A DNA stretch of 50,903 bases from Paracidovorax anthurii. GTDB lineage: Bacteria > Pseudomonadota > Gammaproteobacteria > Burkholderiales > Burkholderiaceae_C. The notes beneath the pieces were generated by a model, which was not told the DNA's origin, searched no databases, and saw only the letters and a program-made list of their open reading frames with translations. Of this stretch, positions 24,647-32,968 are shown one piece after another (positions within the stretch are counted from its first letter, which is position 1; every line of letters begins with the position of its first letter). The stretch lies in NCBI RefSeq assembly GCF_003269065.1, contig NZ_QLTA01000040.1:1-50903 (forward strand). The letters run 5' to 3'. The position numbers and the translations under genes were made by a program.

Positions 24647-27600
24647 TCAATAGCGCCTGCGCACCGCCAGCATGCCCAGGCCTGCCGCCATCAGCGACAT
24701 GAGGATCAGGCCCCACGGGTTCAGCGCCGGAACCGGGGTGGGGTCCACCGTCACCAGCATCAGAGCGAACGGGTCCGCAATCTCGCCCACGGTGGTGTCG
24801 TTGTCACCGATGCCGTTGTCCGTCACCCCATAGCTCACCGAGTCGCCCGTGATGGTGCCATGGGCAAACCAGGCCGGGGTCGCCCCTGGCGCATTGGGGC
24901 CGAACTTGCGCGGCAGCATGCCGGCCAGCGCACCCGCCGGGTAGTCGATCCTCACGTTCAGGGCCGCACCTGCGCATCCGGTGCCGGTGGCCGTGAAGCT
25001 GAACACGCCCAGGGGGAACGTGGTGCGCTCCGGCACCGGCGTGCCGGTGGGAGGCGCAGCGCTGAACTGCGGCGCACGGATCGCGCAATCCGCGGGCCCG
25101 CTCACGTTCACCATGGCCGTGCCTGCCGTTCCGGGCAGCGTGAATGCGCCCGCACCCACCGTCTGAAGCAAGGTGTTGGACGTGGCTGCATCGTTGTTGG
25201 CATCGCCGGCATAGGCTGCAACGAAGGTGTACGGGCCGACGCTCAGACCGCTGACCTGGCAATTGGCCACCCCCGCAGACACGGGCACCGTGCACAGCGT
25301 GATGCTGCCGCTGCTGAACACCACATTGCCGGTGGCGTTCGCCGCGTTGGCGAAGGTGGCGGTGAGCACCACGCTGGAGCCGAAGGCGCTGGGATTGCCG
25401 CCCGATGTGAGCGACACCGCGGGCGCGGCCTTGGTCAGGGTCAACAGGCGCATCTGCTGCGGCGCAGCTGCCGTGCTGGCAGCAGCGCTGCCCTCCGCGG
25501 CACGCGAGGCGATCAGGCCGCACAGGTTGCCCGGGGCGGCGCTGGCCGTGGGCGTGACGGTGCTGCCGTTCACCGTGCAGGACCCGGGTGTCCAGGTGCC
25601 ATAGGTGATGGGCTGGCTGCCGCCACCGCTGGACGTTGCCGACAGGCTGGCGGAAATGCCCAGCGCCAGGGACCGCAGAGGCGTGCCCACGTTGCCTGGG
25701 GTGAAGGCGATGGACTGGCCGATGCGTATGGCCGTGGGCGTGAAGCGGTCCGTGATGGTGCCGTCGCCCAACTGGCCGACGCCGCCGTTGAAGCCCCAGC
25801 ACCGCAACACACCGGCCGTGGTCAGCGCGCAGGTATAGGAGTTGCCCATCGCCATGGAGGCCACACCGGAGTCGAGGCCGATCACGGCCTCGGGAGTGGA
25901 GCGCGAGGCGGCGGAGCCGTTCATGCCGTTGCCCAGGCGACCGTTGCCGCCACTGCCCCAGCACAGCAGCGCGCCCGCCGTGGTCAGTGCGCAGTTGTGG
26001 TACGAGCCCGCCCCCAGGGCGGCCACGCCGGAGCCGCCCAGCCCGCCGACGGCCACGGGGGTGGTGCGCTGGGTATTGGTGCCGTCGCCCAACTGGAGCT
26101 GGCTGTTGTTCCCCCAGCACTGCACCGCGCCCGCCGTCGTCAACGCGCAGGTGTGCTGCTCACCCGGCGCGACGGCGGCCACGCCGAAGCCCAGCCCGCT
26201 CACGGCCACGGGGGTGGAGCGCTGGGTGGTGGTGCCGTCACCCAACTGGCCGTAGGTGTTGCCGCCCCAGCACAGCACCGCGCCCGCCGTGGTCACCGCG
26301 CAGGTGTGGTCGCCCGCCGCGATGGCGGCCACGCCGGCGCCCAGGCCGCTCACGGGCGTGGGACTGTTGCGGTTCGTGGTGGAGCCGTCACCCACACGGC
26401 CATCGAAGTTCGCGCCCCAGCACAGCACCGCGCCCGCCGTGGTCAGCGCGCAGGTATGGAAATTGCCCACCGCGATGGCAGTCACCCCGGAGCCCAGTCC
26501 GCTCACGGCCACGGGGGTGGTTTCCTGGATGCTGAAGACGCCATTGCCCACCTGTCCATTGCTGTTTGAGCCCCAGCACAGCACCGCGCCCGCCGTGGTC
26601 AGCGCGCAGGTGTGGAAATTGCCTGACCCGATGGCCACCACACCGGAGCCCAGGCCGCTCACGGCCACGGGGGCGAGGCTGTCCGTGGTGGTGCCGTCGC
26701 CCAACCGGCCCAGGGCATTGGAGCCCCAGCACAGCACCCCGCCCGCCGTGGTCAACGCACAGGTGTGGTTGGCGCCTGGACCGATGGCGACCACGCCGGC
26801 CCCCAGGCCGCTTACGGCCACGGGGGTGGTGCGCTGGGTGGTGGTGCCATCGCCCAACTGGCCATTGCTGTTCAAGCCCCAGCACCGTACCGCACCCGCC
26901 GTGGTCAGTGCGCAGCTGTGGGAGGTGCCGGCGGAAACGGCGGCCACGCCGGCGCCCAGACCGCTCACGGCCACCGGGGTGGCGCTTTGCGTGGTGGAGC
27001 CGTCACCCAGCCGGCCGTCGGGGTTGTTGCCCCAGCACAGCACCGCGCCCGCCACGGTCACCGCGCAGGTGTGGGAGTTGCGCGCGGAGATGGCGGCCAC
27101 GCCGGAGCCCAGGCCGCTCACGGCCGTGGGGGTGTTGCGCTGGATGCTGATGGTGCCATCGCCCGCCTGGCCATTGCTGTTCGCGCCCCAGCACCGTACC
27201 GCGCCCGCCGTGGTCAGCGCGCAAGTGTGGGCGTTGCCCGCCGCAATGGCCGTCGCCCCGGAGCCCAGTCCGCTCACGGCCACGGGGATCAGGCTTTGGG
27301 TGGAAGAGCCGTCGCCCAACCGGCCATTGGTGTTGTCGCCCCAGCACCGCACCGCGCCCGCCATGGTCACCGCGCAGGTGTGGGAGCTGCCTGCCGCGAT
27401 GGCGGCCACGCCGGAGCCCAGGCCGCTCACGGTCACGGGGGTGGTGCGCCGGGTGGTGGTGCCATCGCCCAACTGGCCATTGATGTTGTTGCCCCAGCAC
27501 TGCACCGCGCCGGCCGTGGTCAGCACGCAGGTGTGATTCAAGCCCGCCGCGATGGCGGCCACGCCGGAGCCCAGTCCGCTCACGGCCACGGCGGTATTGC

Positions 27601-28081
27601 TCAGGAGGGCGCTAACGCCATCGCCCAATTGGCCGAAGTCGTTCGCGCCCCAGCATTGCACGGCGCCCGCCGTGGTCAACGCACAGGTGTGGGCGCTGCC
27701 CCCCACGATGGCGGCCACGCCGGAGCCCAGGCCGCTCACGGCCACAGGGGTGTTGCGCTGGGTGGTGGTGCCATCGCCCAGCTGGCCGCTGCTGTTCGAG
27801 CCCCAGCATCGCACCGCGCCCGCCGTGGTCAGCACGCAGGTGCTGCTGGAGCCTGCCATGACCTGGCTGACGGGCTCGCCCAGCAGCGTGGGCATGGCCC
27901 CCTGCGCAAGCGCGGGGCTGGCAGCCCAGGCCGCGCACAGCAGGCACAGGGCCAGCAGCCAGCGATGGGGCCACCCAAGGATCTGATGAATTTTCCTGGC
28001 GTCATCCACCGCCCGCACCCTGCTTTGCGGCAGGTGGCTTGCGCGGCGGATGGCCTGGCTCTGTGACGGCAGTGCGGTCAT
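24647..28081 (-). CDS. Secreted RCC1-repeat protein with Ig-like, choice-of-anchor U and IPTL-CTERM-like regions
   Basis: A 1,144-residue exported protein. An extended signal sequence has its hydrophobic core at about 40-58 (WLLALCLLCAAWAASPALA). It is followed by 14 RCC1-like repeats of about 51 residues (consensus HTCALTTAGAVRCWG then GQLGDGTTTQ), likely forming one or two beta-propellers. Next come a bacterial Ig-like domain (VSLTSGGNPSAFGSSVVLTA), a choice-of-anchor U-like domain, and a C-terminal tail NPWGLILMSLMAAGLGML ending in RRRY, the IPTL-CTERM pattern of a sorted, processed surface protein. GAGGA lies before the ATG at 28081. Each repeat carries two cysteines. The ligand is unknown. 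Confidence 0.87.
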   Translation of the reverse strand: MTALPSQSQAIRRASHLPQSRVRAVDDARKIHQILGWPHRWLLALCLLCAAWAASPALAQGAMPTLLGEPVSQVMAGSSSTCVLTTAGAVRCWGSNSSGQLGDGTTTQRNTPVAVSGLGSGVAAIVGGSAHTCALTTAGAVQCWGANDFGQLGDGVSALLSNTAVAVSGLGSGVAAIAAGLNHTCVLTTAGAVQCWGNNINGQLGDGTTTRRTTPVTVSGLGSGVAAIAAGSSHTCAVTMAGAVRCWGDNTNGRLGDGSSTQSLIPVAVSGLGSGATAIAAGNAHTCALTTAGAVRCWGANSNGQAGDGTISIQRNTPTAVSGLGSGVAAISARNSHTCAVTVAGAVLCWGNNPDGRLGDGSTTQSATPVAVSGLGAGVAAVSAGTSHSCALTTAGAVRCWGLNSNGQLGDGTTTQRTTPVAVSGLGAGVVAIGPGANHTCALTTAGGVLCWGSNALGRLGDGTTTDSLAPVAVSGLGSGVVAIGSGNFHTCALTTAGAVLCWGSNSNGQVGNGVFSIQETTPVAVSGLGSGVTAIAVGNFHTCALTTAGAVLCWGANFDGRVGDGSTTNRNSPTPVSGLGAGVAAIAAGDHTCAVTTAGAVLCWGGNTYGQLGDGTTTQRSTPVAVSGLGFGVAAVAPGEQHTCALTTAGAVQCWGNNSQLQLGDGTNTQRTTPVAVGGLGGSGVAALGAGSYHNCALTTAGALLCWGSGGNGRLGNGMNGSAASRSTPEAVIGLDSGVASMAMGNSYTCALTTAGVLRCWGFNGGVGQLGDGTITDRFTPTAIRIGQSIAFTPGNVGTPLRSLALGISASLSATSSGGGSQPITYGTWTPGSCTVNGSTVTPTASAAPGNLCGLIASRAAEGSAAASTAAAPQQMRLLTLTKAAPAVSLTSGGNPSAFGSSVVLTATFANAANATGNVVFSSGSITLCTVPVSAGVANCQVSGLSVGPYTFVAAYAGDANNDAATSNTLLQTVGAGAFTLPGTAGTAMVNVSGPADCAIRAPQFSAAPPTGTPVPERTTFPLGVFSFTATGTGCAGAALNVRIDYPAGALAGMLPRKFGPNAPGATPAWFAHGTITGDSVSYGVTDNGIGDNDTTVGEIADPFALMLVTVDPTPVPALNPWGLILMSLMAAGLGMLAVRRRY
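25720..27860 (-). repeat. 14 tandem RCC1-coding repeats, about 150 bp each
   Basis: Blocks of roughly 150-156 bases recur in register, each containing a near-identical core read on the plus strand as GCGCCCGCCGTGGTC followed by AGCGCGCAGGTGTGG. Several neighbouring units are nearly identical over long stretches, which implies recent duplication or conversion. This makes copy number likely to vary between strains and assembly errors likely. Boundaries are approximate to one repeat edge. Confidence 0.85.
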
Positions 28082-28252
28082 GCGGGTGATTCCTCGGACG
28101 TTGCTTTGCGTTGTTGTGTGCGGGTGTTGCGCGTGCCCGGGCTGCGGCCACGAGCCATGCCGTGGCACGTAGCCCGGCGCGCGGGATCGGTGGACGCGTG
28201 CCGTCCGGCCACCCCGCGAAAGGGGTCGGGCCCTGGACGCCGTCCCTGTCTC

Positions 28253-29296
28253 TCAGGGCGCCCCGCGCTCTCCCATGTCGAACCGGAGCGCCCGGAACTC
28301 CTGCGGCGGCATGCCGAAGGCACGGCGGAAGGCGCGAGAAAAGTCAGAGGCGCTGTTGAAGCCCAGGCCGTAGCCGATCTCCACCACGGCCATGTCCGGT
28401 TGCCGGACCAGATCCCCTGCGGCCTCCCACAGGCGGCAGTGCCGGACGTATGTGGCCAGCCCCCCTTCCGCCTCGAACATCCGGTAGAGCGCGGTGCGCG
28501 GCAACGCGAAGCGCCGCAGAACGCTCTCGGGCGACAGATCCGAGTTGTGCAGGTTGGCCTGCACATAGCGGCACACCTGGCTTTGCAGCGCCGATCGGGC
28601 GGCGGTGCGGGCGCGGTGGCTCAGCTGCGCCTGCTTGCCGAACGCCGCGATGATCAGGTGGGCGCATTTGCGGAGGGTGCTCGCCGCCTCGTGGGCAGGC
28701 ATGGACGGCAGATGCCGGCACAGGGTGGAGAGGTGCCCCAGGATCAGGCGCCCCAACGGCGAGGCATAGCCGACCACGCGGCCATGGATGGCGGACGCAT
28801 CGGCGATCTCCGATTCCACGAGATCCCTCGGAACGAAGAAAGCGAGCACCCTCGCACGGGTGGGCCGCACCATGCGCATGGGCTGCCCCATGTCCAGCGC
28901 CAGGATTCCGGGCATGAACTGGGTGGAGTGGTTGCGCCCTCCCCCCACCCCGGTCTCCATCATCCCGTGCACCGCGACATGGAAAACGAAGTCCCGCATG
29001 GCGTCCGTGGAAATGCGGGCCCCCGTGCGGGCCTGGATCAGCGGATCGGTTCGGCTGTCCAGATAGACCATGTCCGGCAGCACGTACGCGTCGATCTCGC
29101 CGTGAAATCCGCTGGCCACCTGGCTGCGCGAGACGGGGGAGTCCAGGATGCGCCCGACGTAGTCGCTCCAGGCCAGGGCCTGCGCGTTCACGGCTTCCCG
29201 CGCCACGGTGAAATGCTGGTGTACCACTGCCGGCAGGGGCGTAGAGGCGCCAGCAGACGCTGTCGGATATGCGTATCGGTCGGGAGCGGACTTCAT
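28253..29296 (-). CDS. AraC-family transcriptional regulator
   Basis: A 347-residue regulator. The N-terminal two thirds is an AraC_binding_2-like ligand/dimer domain (GRILDSPVSRSQ, STQFMPGILALDMG). The C-terminal domain holds two helix-turn-helices: LSPESVLRRFALPRTALYRMFEAEGG and VVEIGYGLGFNSASDFSRAFRRAFGMPP, the classic second-helix signature. The start is taken at ATG 29296; the frame stays open upstream to 29866, but that stretch is Arg/Ala/Pro-rich and not protein-like. It lies upstream of the RCC1-like gene on the same strand and is divergent from the ABC operon 0.86 kb away. Either may be a target. Confidence 0.88.
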   Translation of the reverse strand: MKSAPDRYAYPTASAGASTPLPAVVHQHFTVAREAVNAQALAWSDYVGRILDSPVSRSQVASGFHGEIDAYVLPDMVYLDSRTDPLIQARTGARISTDAMRDFVFHVAVHGMMETGVGGGRNHSTQFMPGILALDMGQPMRMVRPTRARVLAFFVPRDLVESEIADASAIHGRVVGYASPLGRLILGHLSTLCRHLPSMPAHEAASTLRKCAHLIIAAFGKQAQLSHRARTAARSALQSQVCRYVQANLHNSDLSPESVLRRFALPRTALYRMFEAEGGLATYVRHCRLWEAAGDLVRQPDMAVVEIGYGLGFNSASDFSRAFRRAFGMPPQEFRALRFDMGERGAP

Positions 29297-30154
29297 GGGC
29301 GCGCCATTATTCAACGCGTTCCGCGCCTCGCCGGCACCCGATGGCGAATGGTGCGAGGTGGCGGCGAAGCCTGCCGATGGCGCGGCCGGGATGGAGCCGA
29401 TGGCGCGGCGGGTGGCTGTTGCGCCCAGGGCGCCCGAGGCGGCTACGGGCAACGCCAAGCCATGGCGGCGACACCGGGAGCGGCAGGCTTTGTGTGTACG
29501 AGAGCGCATCGAATTTCCTTGGGGCGGGGGTACGGAACCTTCAAAGCCCCGGGGGAAGTGGTCGGCAGTGCGACCACGGGGCCACTCGGGGCCCACGCAC
29601 CTGCCGTGGTCGCGATTCTTGCCTCGCCGAGCGTTCGGGCTTGACCGTGCGTCCCACTTTCCATTTTTTGCGGCGAGTGGCCGGCGGCGATCGTGGAACG
29701 CGATCGGCACGCATCGCAAGGGTATGGCCGCGGCCCTCAGGAAGCGCTTCGCCAGGGATCGACCGCTTCCCTGCGCCGCTGTCGATGTGCATTGAGTGTT
29801 GTACCGCCGGATGTGAGAAATCAACGACTTAGAACGACAAGGCACGCATATCTTTGTACCTTCCATTCACTGGGTGCTGTACTTTTCCGGCCGTTTCTCA
29901 GTGCGTCTTGTATTTTTTCCTGCGCGTGATTTCGGTGCCCCCTTAGCGTGGAGATTTGCAAAAACGCGCCTCTTTACGCGTTCGGCTCAGTGGTCAGCGA
30001 GCCAGTCGTGCGACGGGTTCAGGCTATCTCAGGCATTCGGACTTGCACGGATGGCTGCATCGCGTGCACCACGGTGGACTGGCTGCAGGAGCCGTTCGCG
30101 CATTCCACAACTGCTATATATTGATTTACATAACACACCATTCAAGAGGTCCGC
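29297..30154. other. 858-base gene-free stretch upstream of the ABC operon
   Basis: No reading frame here looks like protein in composition. The part from about 29800 onward is clearly richer in A and T than the rest of the window. A weak promoter candidate before the ABC genes is TTCGCG (30095-30100) with TATATT (30117-30122), 16 bases apart; the AT-rich run continues to the start at 30155. The composition change suggests the edge of acquired DNA. Confidence 0.5.
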
Positions 30155-31057
30155 ATGTCGATCAAATCCCTTCTGAAATCCACCGTGGTGGTACTGGCGA
30201 TGGTCACCGGAGGGTCGCTTTTCGCACAGGGCACGCCTATCAATACAGCGGCGTTTGACGCGCTGGTTGCGCAGGGCCCCGTCGCCAGCGCTGCGACCAT
30301 CGCATCGAGCACCTGGGCCAGCAAGATCAAGCAGGTCGGCACGCTGCGCCTTGGCGGCACGCAAACCTCGAATCTCTTCTCGCTGCTCAACGAGAAAGAC
30401 GGCAAGATCCGCGGCTTCGACGCAGGTCTGGCTCAACTCATCACTCGCTACATCCTGGGCGATGGGGCCAAGGTCCAATTCACGCAGGTGACCTCGTCCA
30501 CGCGCGAGCAGGTGCTCATCAACGATCAGGTAGACATGGTGTTCGCCACCTACTCCATCACGCCCGCCCGCGCCGAGAAGATCTCGTTCGCCGGCCCTTA
30601 CTACACGTCGCAGGCCGGGGTGCTGGTCAAGGCCAACAACAAGACGATCCAGTCATACAACGATCTGGCAGGCAAGAAGGTCGCCACGCAGGCGGGCTCC
30701 ACCGGGCCCGCGATCCTGGCGCAGTACGCGCCCAAGGGGGTCGTGCAAGAGTTCCAGACGCACCAGGAAGCCCTTGACGCACTGCGCCAGGGACGCGTGG
30801 ATGCCTACGTGACCGACCACACGCTGCTGCTCAACGCCCTGAGCCTTGGAACCGGCGATGCGAAGCTGGCGGGCGCGCCCTTTGGTGAGCAGGACCCCTA
30901 CGGCGTCGGACTGCCCAAGGGCTCGGACGGCGTGGCCTTCATCAATGCCTTCCTGAAAAAGCTGGAAGCCGACGGCACCTGGGCCAAACTCTGGACGATT
31001 TCCATCGGACAGCGCACCGGCAGCACAGCCGTTCCGACGCCGCCCACCCTGCCATAA
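30155..31057 (+). CDS. Amino-acid ABC transporter, periplasmic binding protein
   Basis: A 300-residue solute-binding protein of the glutamate/glutamine type (SBP family 3). The signal peptide covers residues 1-25 (MSIKSLLKSTVVVLAMVTGG...LFAQ). Ligand-domain landmarks are IRGFDAGLAQLITRYILG (about 86-103), the ITPARAEKISFAGPYY signature (about 133-148) and KKVATQAGSTGPA. It has a roughly 25-residue extra segment between the signal and the first strand (VGTLRLGG). AAGAGG precedes the ATG. It is first of a three-gene operon with two permeases; the AraC regulator is divergent. Confidence 0.92.
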   Translation: MSIKSLLKSTVVVLAMVTGGSLFAQGTPINTAAFDALVAQGPVASAATIASSTWASKIKQVGTLRLGGTQTSNLFSLLNEKDGKIRGFDAGLAQLITRYILGDGAKVQFTQVTSSTREQVLINDQVDMVFATYSITPARAEKISFAGPYYTSQAGVLVKANNKTIQSYNDLAGKKVATQAGSTGPAILAQYAPKGVVQEFQTHQEALDALRQGRVDAYVTDHTLLLNALSLGTGDAKLAGAPFGEQDPYGVGLPKGSDGVAFINAFLKKLEADGTWAKLWTISIGQRTGSTAVPTPPTLP

Positions 31058-31060
31058 ACG

Positions 31061-31723
31061 ATGGGTGATGTTTCCAGGCTGCTGGCCGACTATGGGCCTG
31101 CCTTCGGGCAGGCCCTTTTTCTGACATGGAAGCTCACGGTAGTGTCGTTCGTGCCGGGCTTCTTGCTGGGCATGATCGTGACGGTGCTTCGGCTCTTCCC
31201 GCTGCCGCCGCTGCGCTTCGTCCTGACCGGCTATGTCGAGATCTTCCGCAACATTCCCAGCGTAGCGCTACTGATCTTCATCGTATTCGCGCTGCCCGAT
31301 CTCAACGTCCTGATCGACTATGAGCCCAGCGTGATCCTCACGTTGACGCTGGTCTGCTCCGCGTTCACGGCGGACTACCTGCGCTCGGGCATCAACACCG
31401 TCGGCGGCGGCCAAATTGAGGCCGCGCTCAGCTTGGGCATGCGGCCGATGCGCATCATCTCTGCGGTGGTATTGCCGCAGGCGCTGCGTGCGGTGGTGCA
31501 GCCGATGACCTCGCTGCTCATCGCGCTGATGTTATCGACCTCGTTGGCATCGCAGGTGCCGTTTCCGGGCCGGGAACTCACCGCGCTCGTGTCCAAGATC
31601 GCCAACGACTCCGCAGCCGGCATGGCCGCGTTCGGTGTGGCAGCCGCGATGTACGTGGCGACGGGTTTGCTCATCGCCTGGGCTGGCGCCACCTTGGAAA
31701 AGAAGGTGCGGATATTGCGATGA
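31061..31723 (+). CDS. Amino-acid ABC transporter permease, first subunit
   Basis: A 220-residue inner-membrane subunit of the HisM/GltK type with about five membrane segments. The EAA loop that meets the ATPase is QIEAALSLGMRPMRIISAVVLPQALRA cut in two (QIEAALSLGM and VVLPQALRAV, about residues 125-150). The N-terminal TM region has EIFRNIPSVALLIFIVFALP, typical of polar amino-acid permeases. It starts 3 bases after the binding-protein stop and its own stop overlaps the next permease start by 4 bases, so translation is coupled. Confidence 0.9.
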   Translation: MGDVSRLLADYGPAFGQALFLTWKLTVVSFVPGFLLGMIVTVLRLFPLPPLRFVLTGYVEIFRNIPSVALLIFIVFALPDLNVLIDYEPSVILTLTLVCSAFTADYLRSGINTVGGGQIEAALSLGMRPMRIISAVVLPQALRAVVQPMTSLLIALMLSTSLASQVPFPGRELTALVSKIANDSAAGMAAFGVAAAMYVATGLLIAWAGATLEKKVRILR

Positions 31724-32520
31724 GCCGCTCTCTGGAAGACATTCTGTTTGGTGCTCCGAGCCCCCAGGCCCAGACCGTCACACGGGTAGTGAGCGTGATC
31801 GCAGCGGCCGTGCTGCTCCTGCTGGCTGCGGCTGTCGTGTTCCGGTTCCATTCCGCAGGGCAGTTCGACGCCCGATTCTGGGAATTCTTCGCCTGGCCAA
31901 CGACCTGGGCCTTCCTGACCAGAGGCCTGCTCGGCACGCTGGCGTCGGCGGCGATGGCCGCCGTCATCGCGTTGGCCCTCGGGCTGGTGCTGTTGGCGGG
32001 GCGCTTGGCGCGACCGCGGCTCGTGCGTTGGCCGAGCATCGCGGTCATCGAGTTCCTGCGTGGCACGCCGACGCTGCTGCTCATCTATGTGTGTTTTCTG
32101 GTGCTTCCGTCGGTCGGGATGAAGCTGAGCACCTACTGGATGTTGACCTTGCCCATCGGCCTCAGCACCGCCGCAGTGGTGGCCGAGGTCTACCGCGCGG
32201 GCGTGCTCGCCGTTCCCCGCGGCCAGACCGATGCTGCGCGAAGCCTGGGGCTGACCGAAGCCCAGACTTTTTTCTCCGTCGTCTTTCCCCAGGCCCTTCG
32301 CTACATTGTCCCGGCACTGGTCGCGCAACTGGTCATCGTCGTCAAGGACACCACCTTCGGCTACGTCGTCACCTATGGTGAACTCATGCAGAACGCCAAG
32401 GTGCTCATCGCAAACTACCACTCGCTGGTGCCCGTATACCTCGTTGTAGCGGCGCTTTACTGCCTCGTGAATTACGCGATATCAAGGGCGAGCAAACGGC
32501 TCGGCCGGCCGATGCATTGA
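31720..32520 (+). CDS. Amino-acid ABC transporter permease, second subunit
   Basis: A 266-residue inner-membrane subunit. It carries a longer N-terminus with a membrane segment near 25-45, then the HisM-type core with EFLRGTPTLLLIYVCFLVLP (about 110-129) and the EAA loop QTDAARSLGLTEAQTFFSVV with FPQALRYIVP (about 168-197). ATGA overlap with the preceding permease supports heterodimer formation. No ATP-binding subunit gene follows: the next 448 bases hold only regulatory sequence before rpoH. The ATPase must be supplied from elsewhere, or the system is incomplete. Confidence 0.9.
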   Translation: MSRSLEDILFGAPSPQAQTVTRVVSVIAAAVLLLLAAAVVFRFHSAGQFDARFWEFFAWPTTWAFLTRGLLGTLASAAMAAVIALALGLVLLAGRLARPRLVRWPSIAVIEFLRGTPTLLLIYVCFLVLPSVGMKLSTYWMLTLPIGLSTAAVVAEVYRAGVLAVPRGQTDAARSLGLTEAQTFFSVVFPQALRYIVPALVAQLVIVVKDTTFGYVVTYGELMQNAKVLIANYHSLVPVYLVVAALYCLVNYAISRASKRLGRPMH

Positions 32521-32704
32521 CGGCCACCAAGCGGCTCGCGTGTCGGTGACGCGGCGCCCTGGCGAAGGAAAAAGGTGTGGGTCCGATCGTGGCCGGGAGT
32601 GTGGGTACGGCACCGCGCCGGACAGCAGTCGATCGGCCTCTGCCGCCCCGGCGCTCCGGCGAGGGCGGCGACGAGTTCGAAGCATCAGATCTCCGTCTGC
32701 TCTG

Positions 32705-32721
32705 AAACGTGTTCACGATCT
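32705..32721 (+). repeat. Solitary IS5-type inverted-repeat end
   Basis: AAACGTGTTCACGATCT matches the inward end of the IS at the left edge of the window (CGTGTTTACGATCTC) with one mismatch over about 15 bases and resembles the ends at 15967 and 18769. No transposase sequence is found on either side. It is probably a remnant of a past insertion between the ABC operon and rpoH. Confidence 0.55.
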
Positions 32722-32910
32722 CTCAGGGGGTCTGATTGGCCCACCGCACAAAAGTTAGCAAGCACCCACACCGAAGCATCAATTCTTCAGCGGATTGCCT
32801 CCAGTTTCCAAACCATCGCCGTCGGACCCGCTCTTCGAAGGGTGCGAAGGCTTCCCCGCGCCGCACCCGAAGCAACGCCCCCGTCCTACGAAGGGACAGG
32901 AACTTCCTCC

Positions 32911-32937
32911 TTAGCACTCCCTCCAAGAGACTGCTAA
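32911..32937. promoter_or_regulatory. CIRCE element (HrcA operator) upstream of rpoH
   Basis: TTAGCACTC (32911-32919), nine spacer bases, then GACTGCTAA (32929-32937). The CIRCE consensus is TTAGCACTC-N9-GAGTGCTAA, so 17 of 18 arm positions match with exact spacing. It ends 31 bases before the rpoH start, where bound HrcA repressor would block transcription. This would put the heat-shock sigma factor itself under HrcA control. Confidence 0.85.
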
Positions 32938-32968
32938 AGTGATTGGCATGGAAGAAAGGACTTCTGGG

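Noticed and set aside
24161-26569. Long plus-strand open frame (about 800 codons) across the permease and repeat gene
   Set aside because: It is Arg/His/Gly-rich, has no family resemblance and lies antisense to the RCC1-like gene. It is a by-product of high GC content.
25720-27860. Regular 150-base repeats considered as a CRISPR array
   Set aside because: The repeats are much too long, without unique spacers, and they encode RCC1 units in one frame.
29297-29866. N-terminal extension of the AraC regulator by 190 codons
   Set aside because: The composition is Arg/Ala/Pro-rich with no fold-like pattern, and AraC proteins of this type are about 340 residues.
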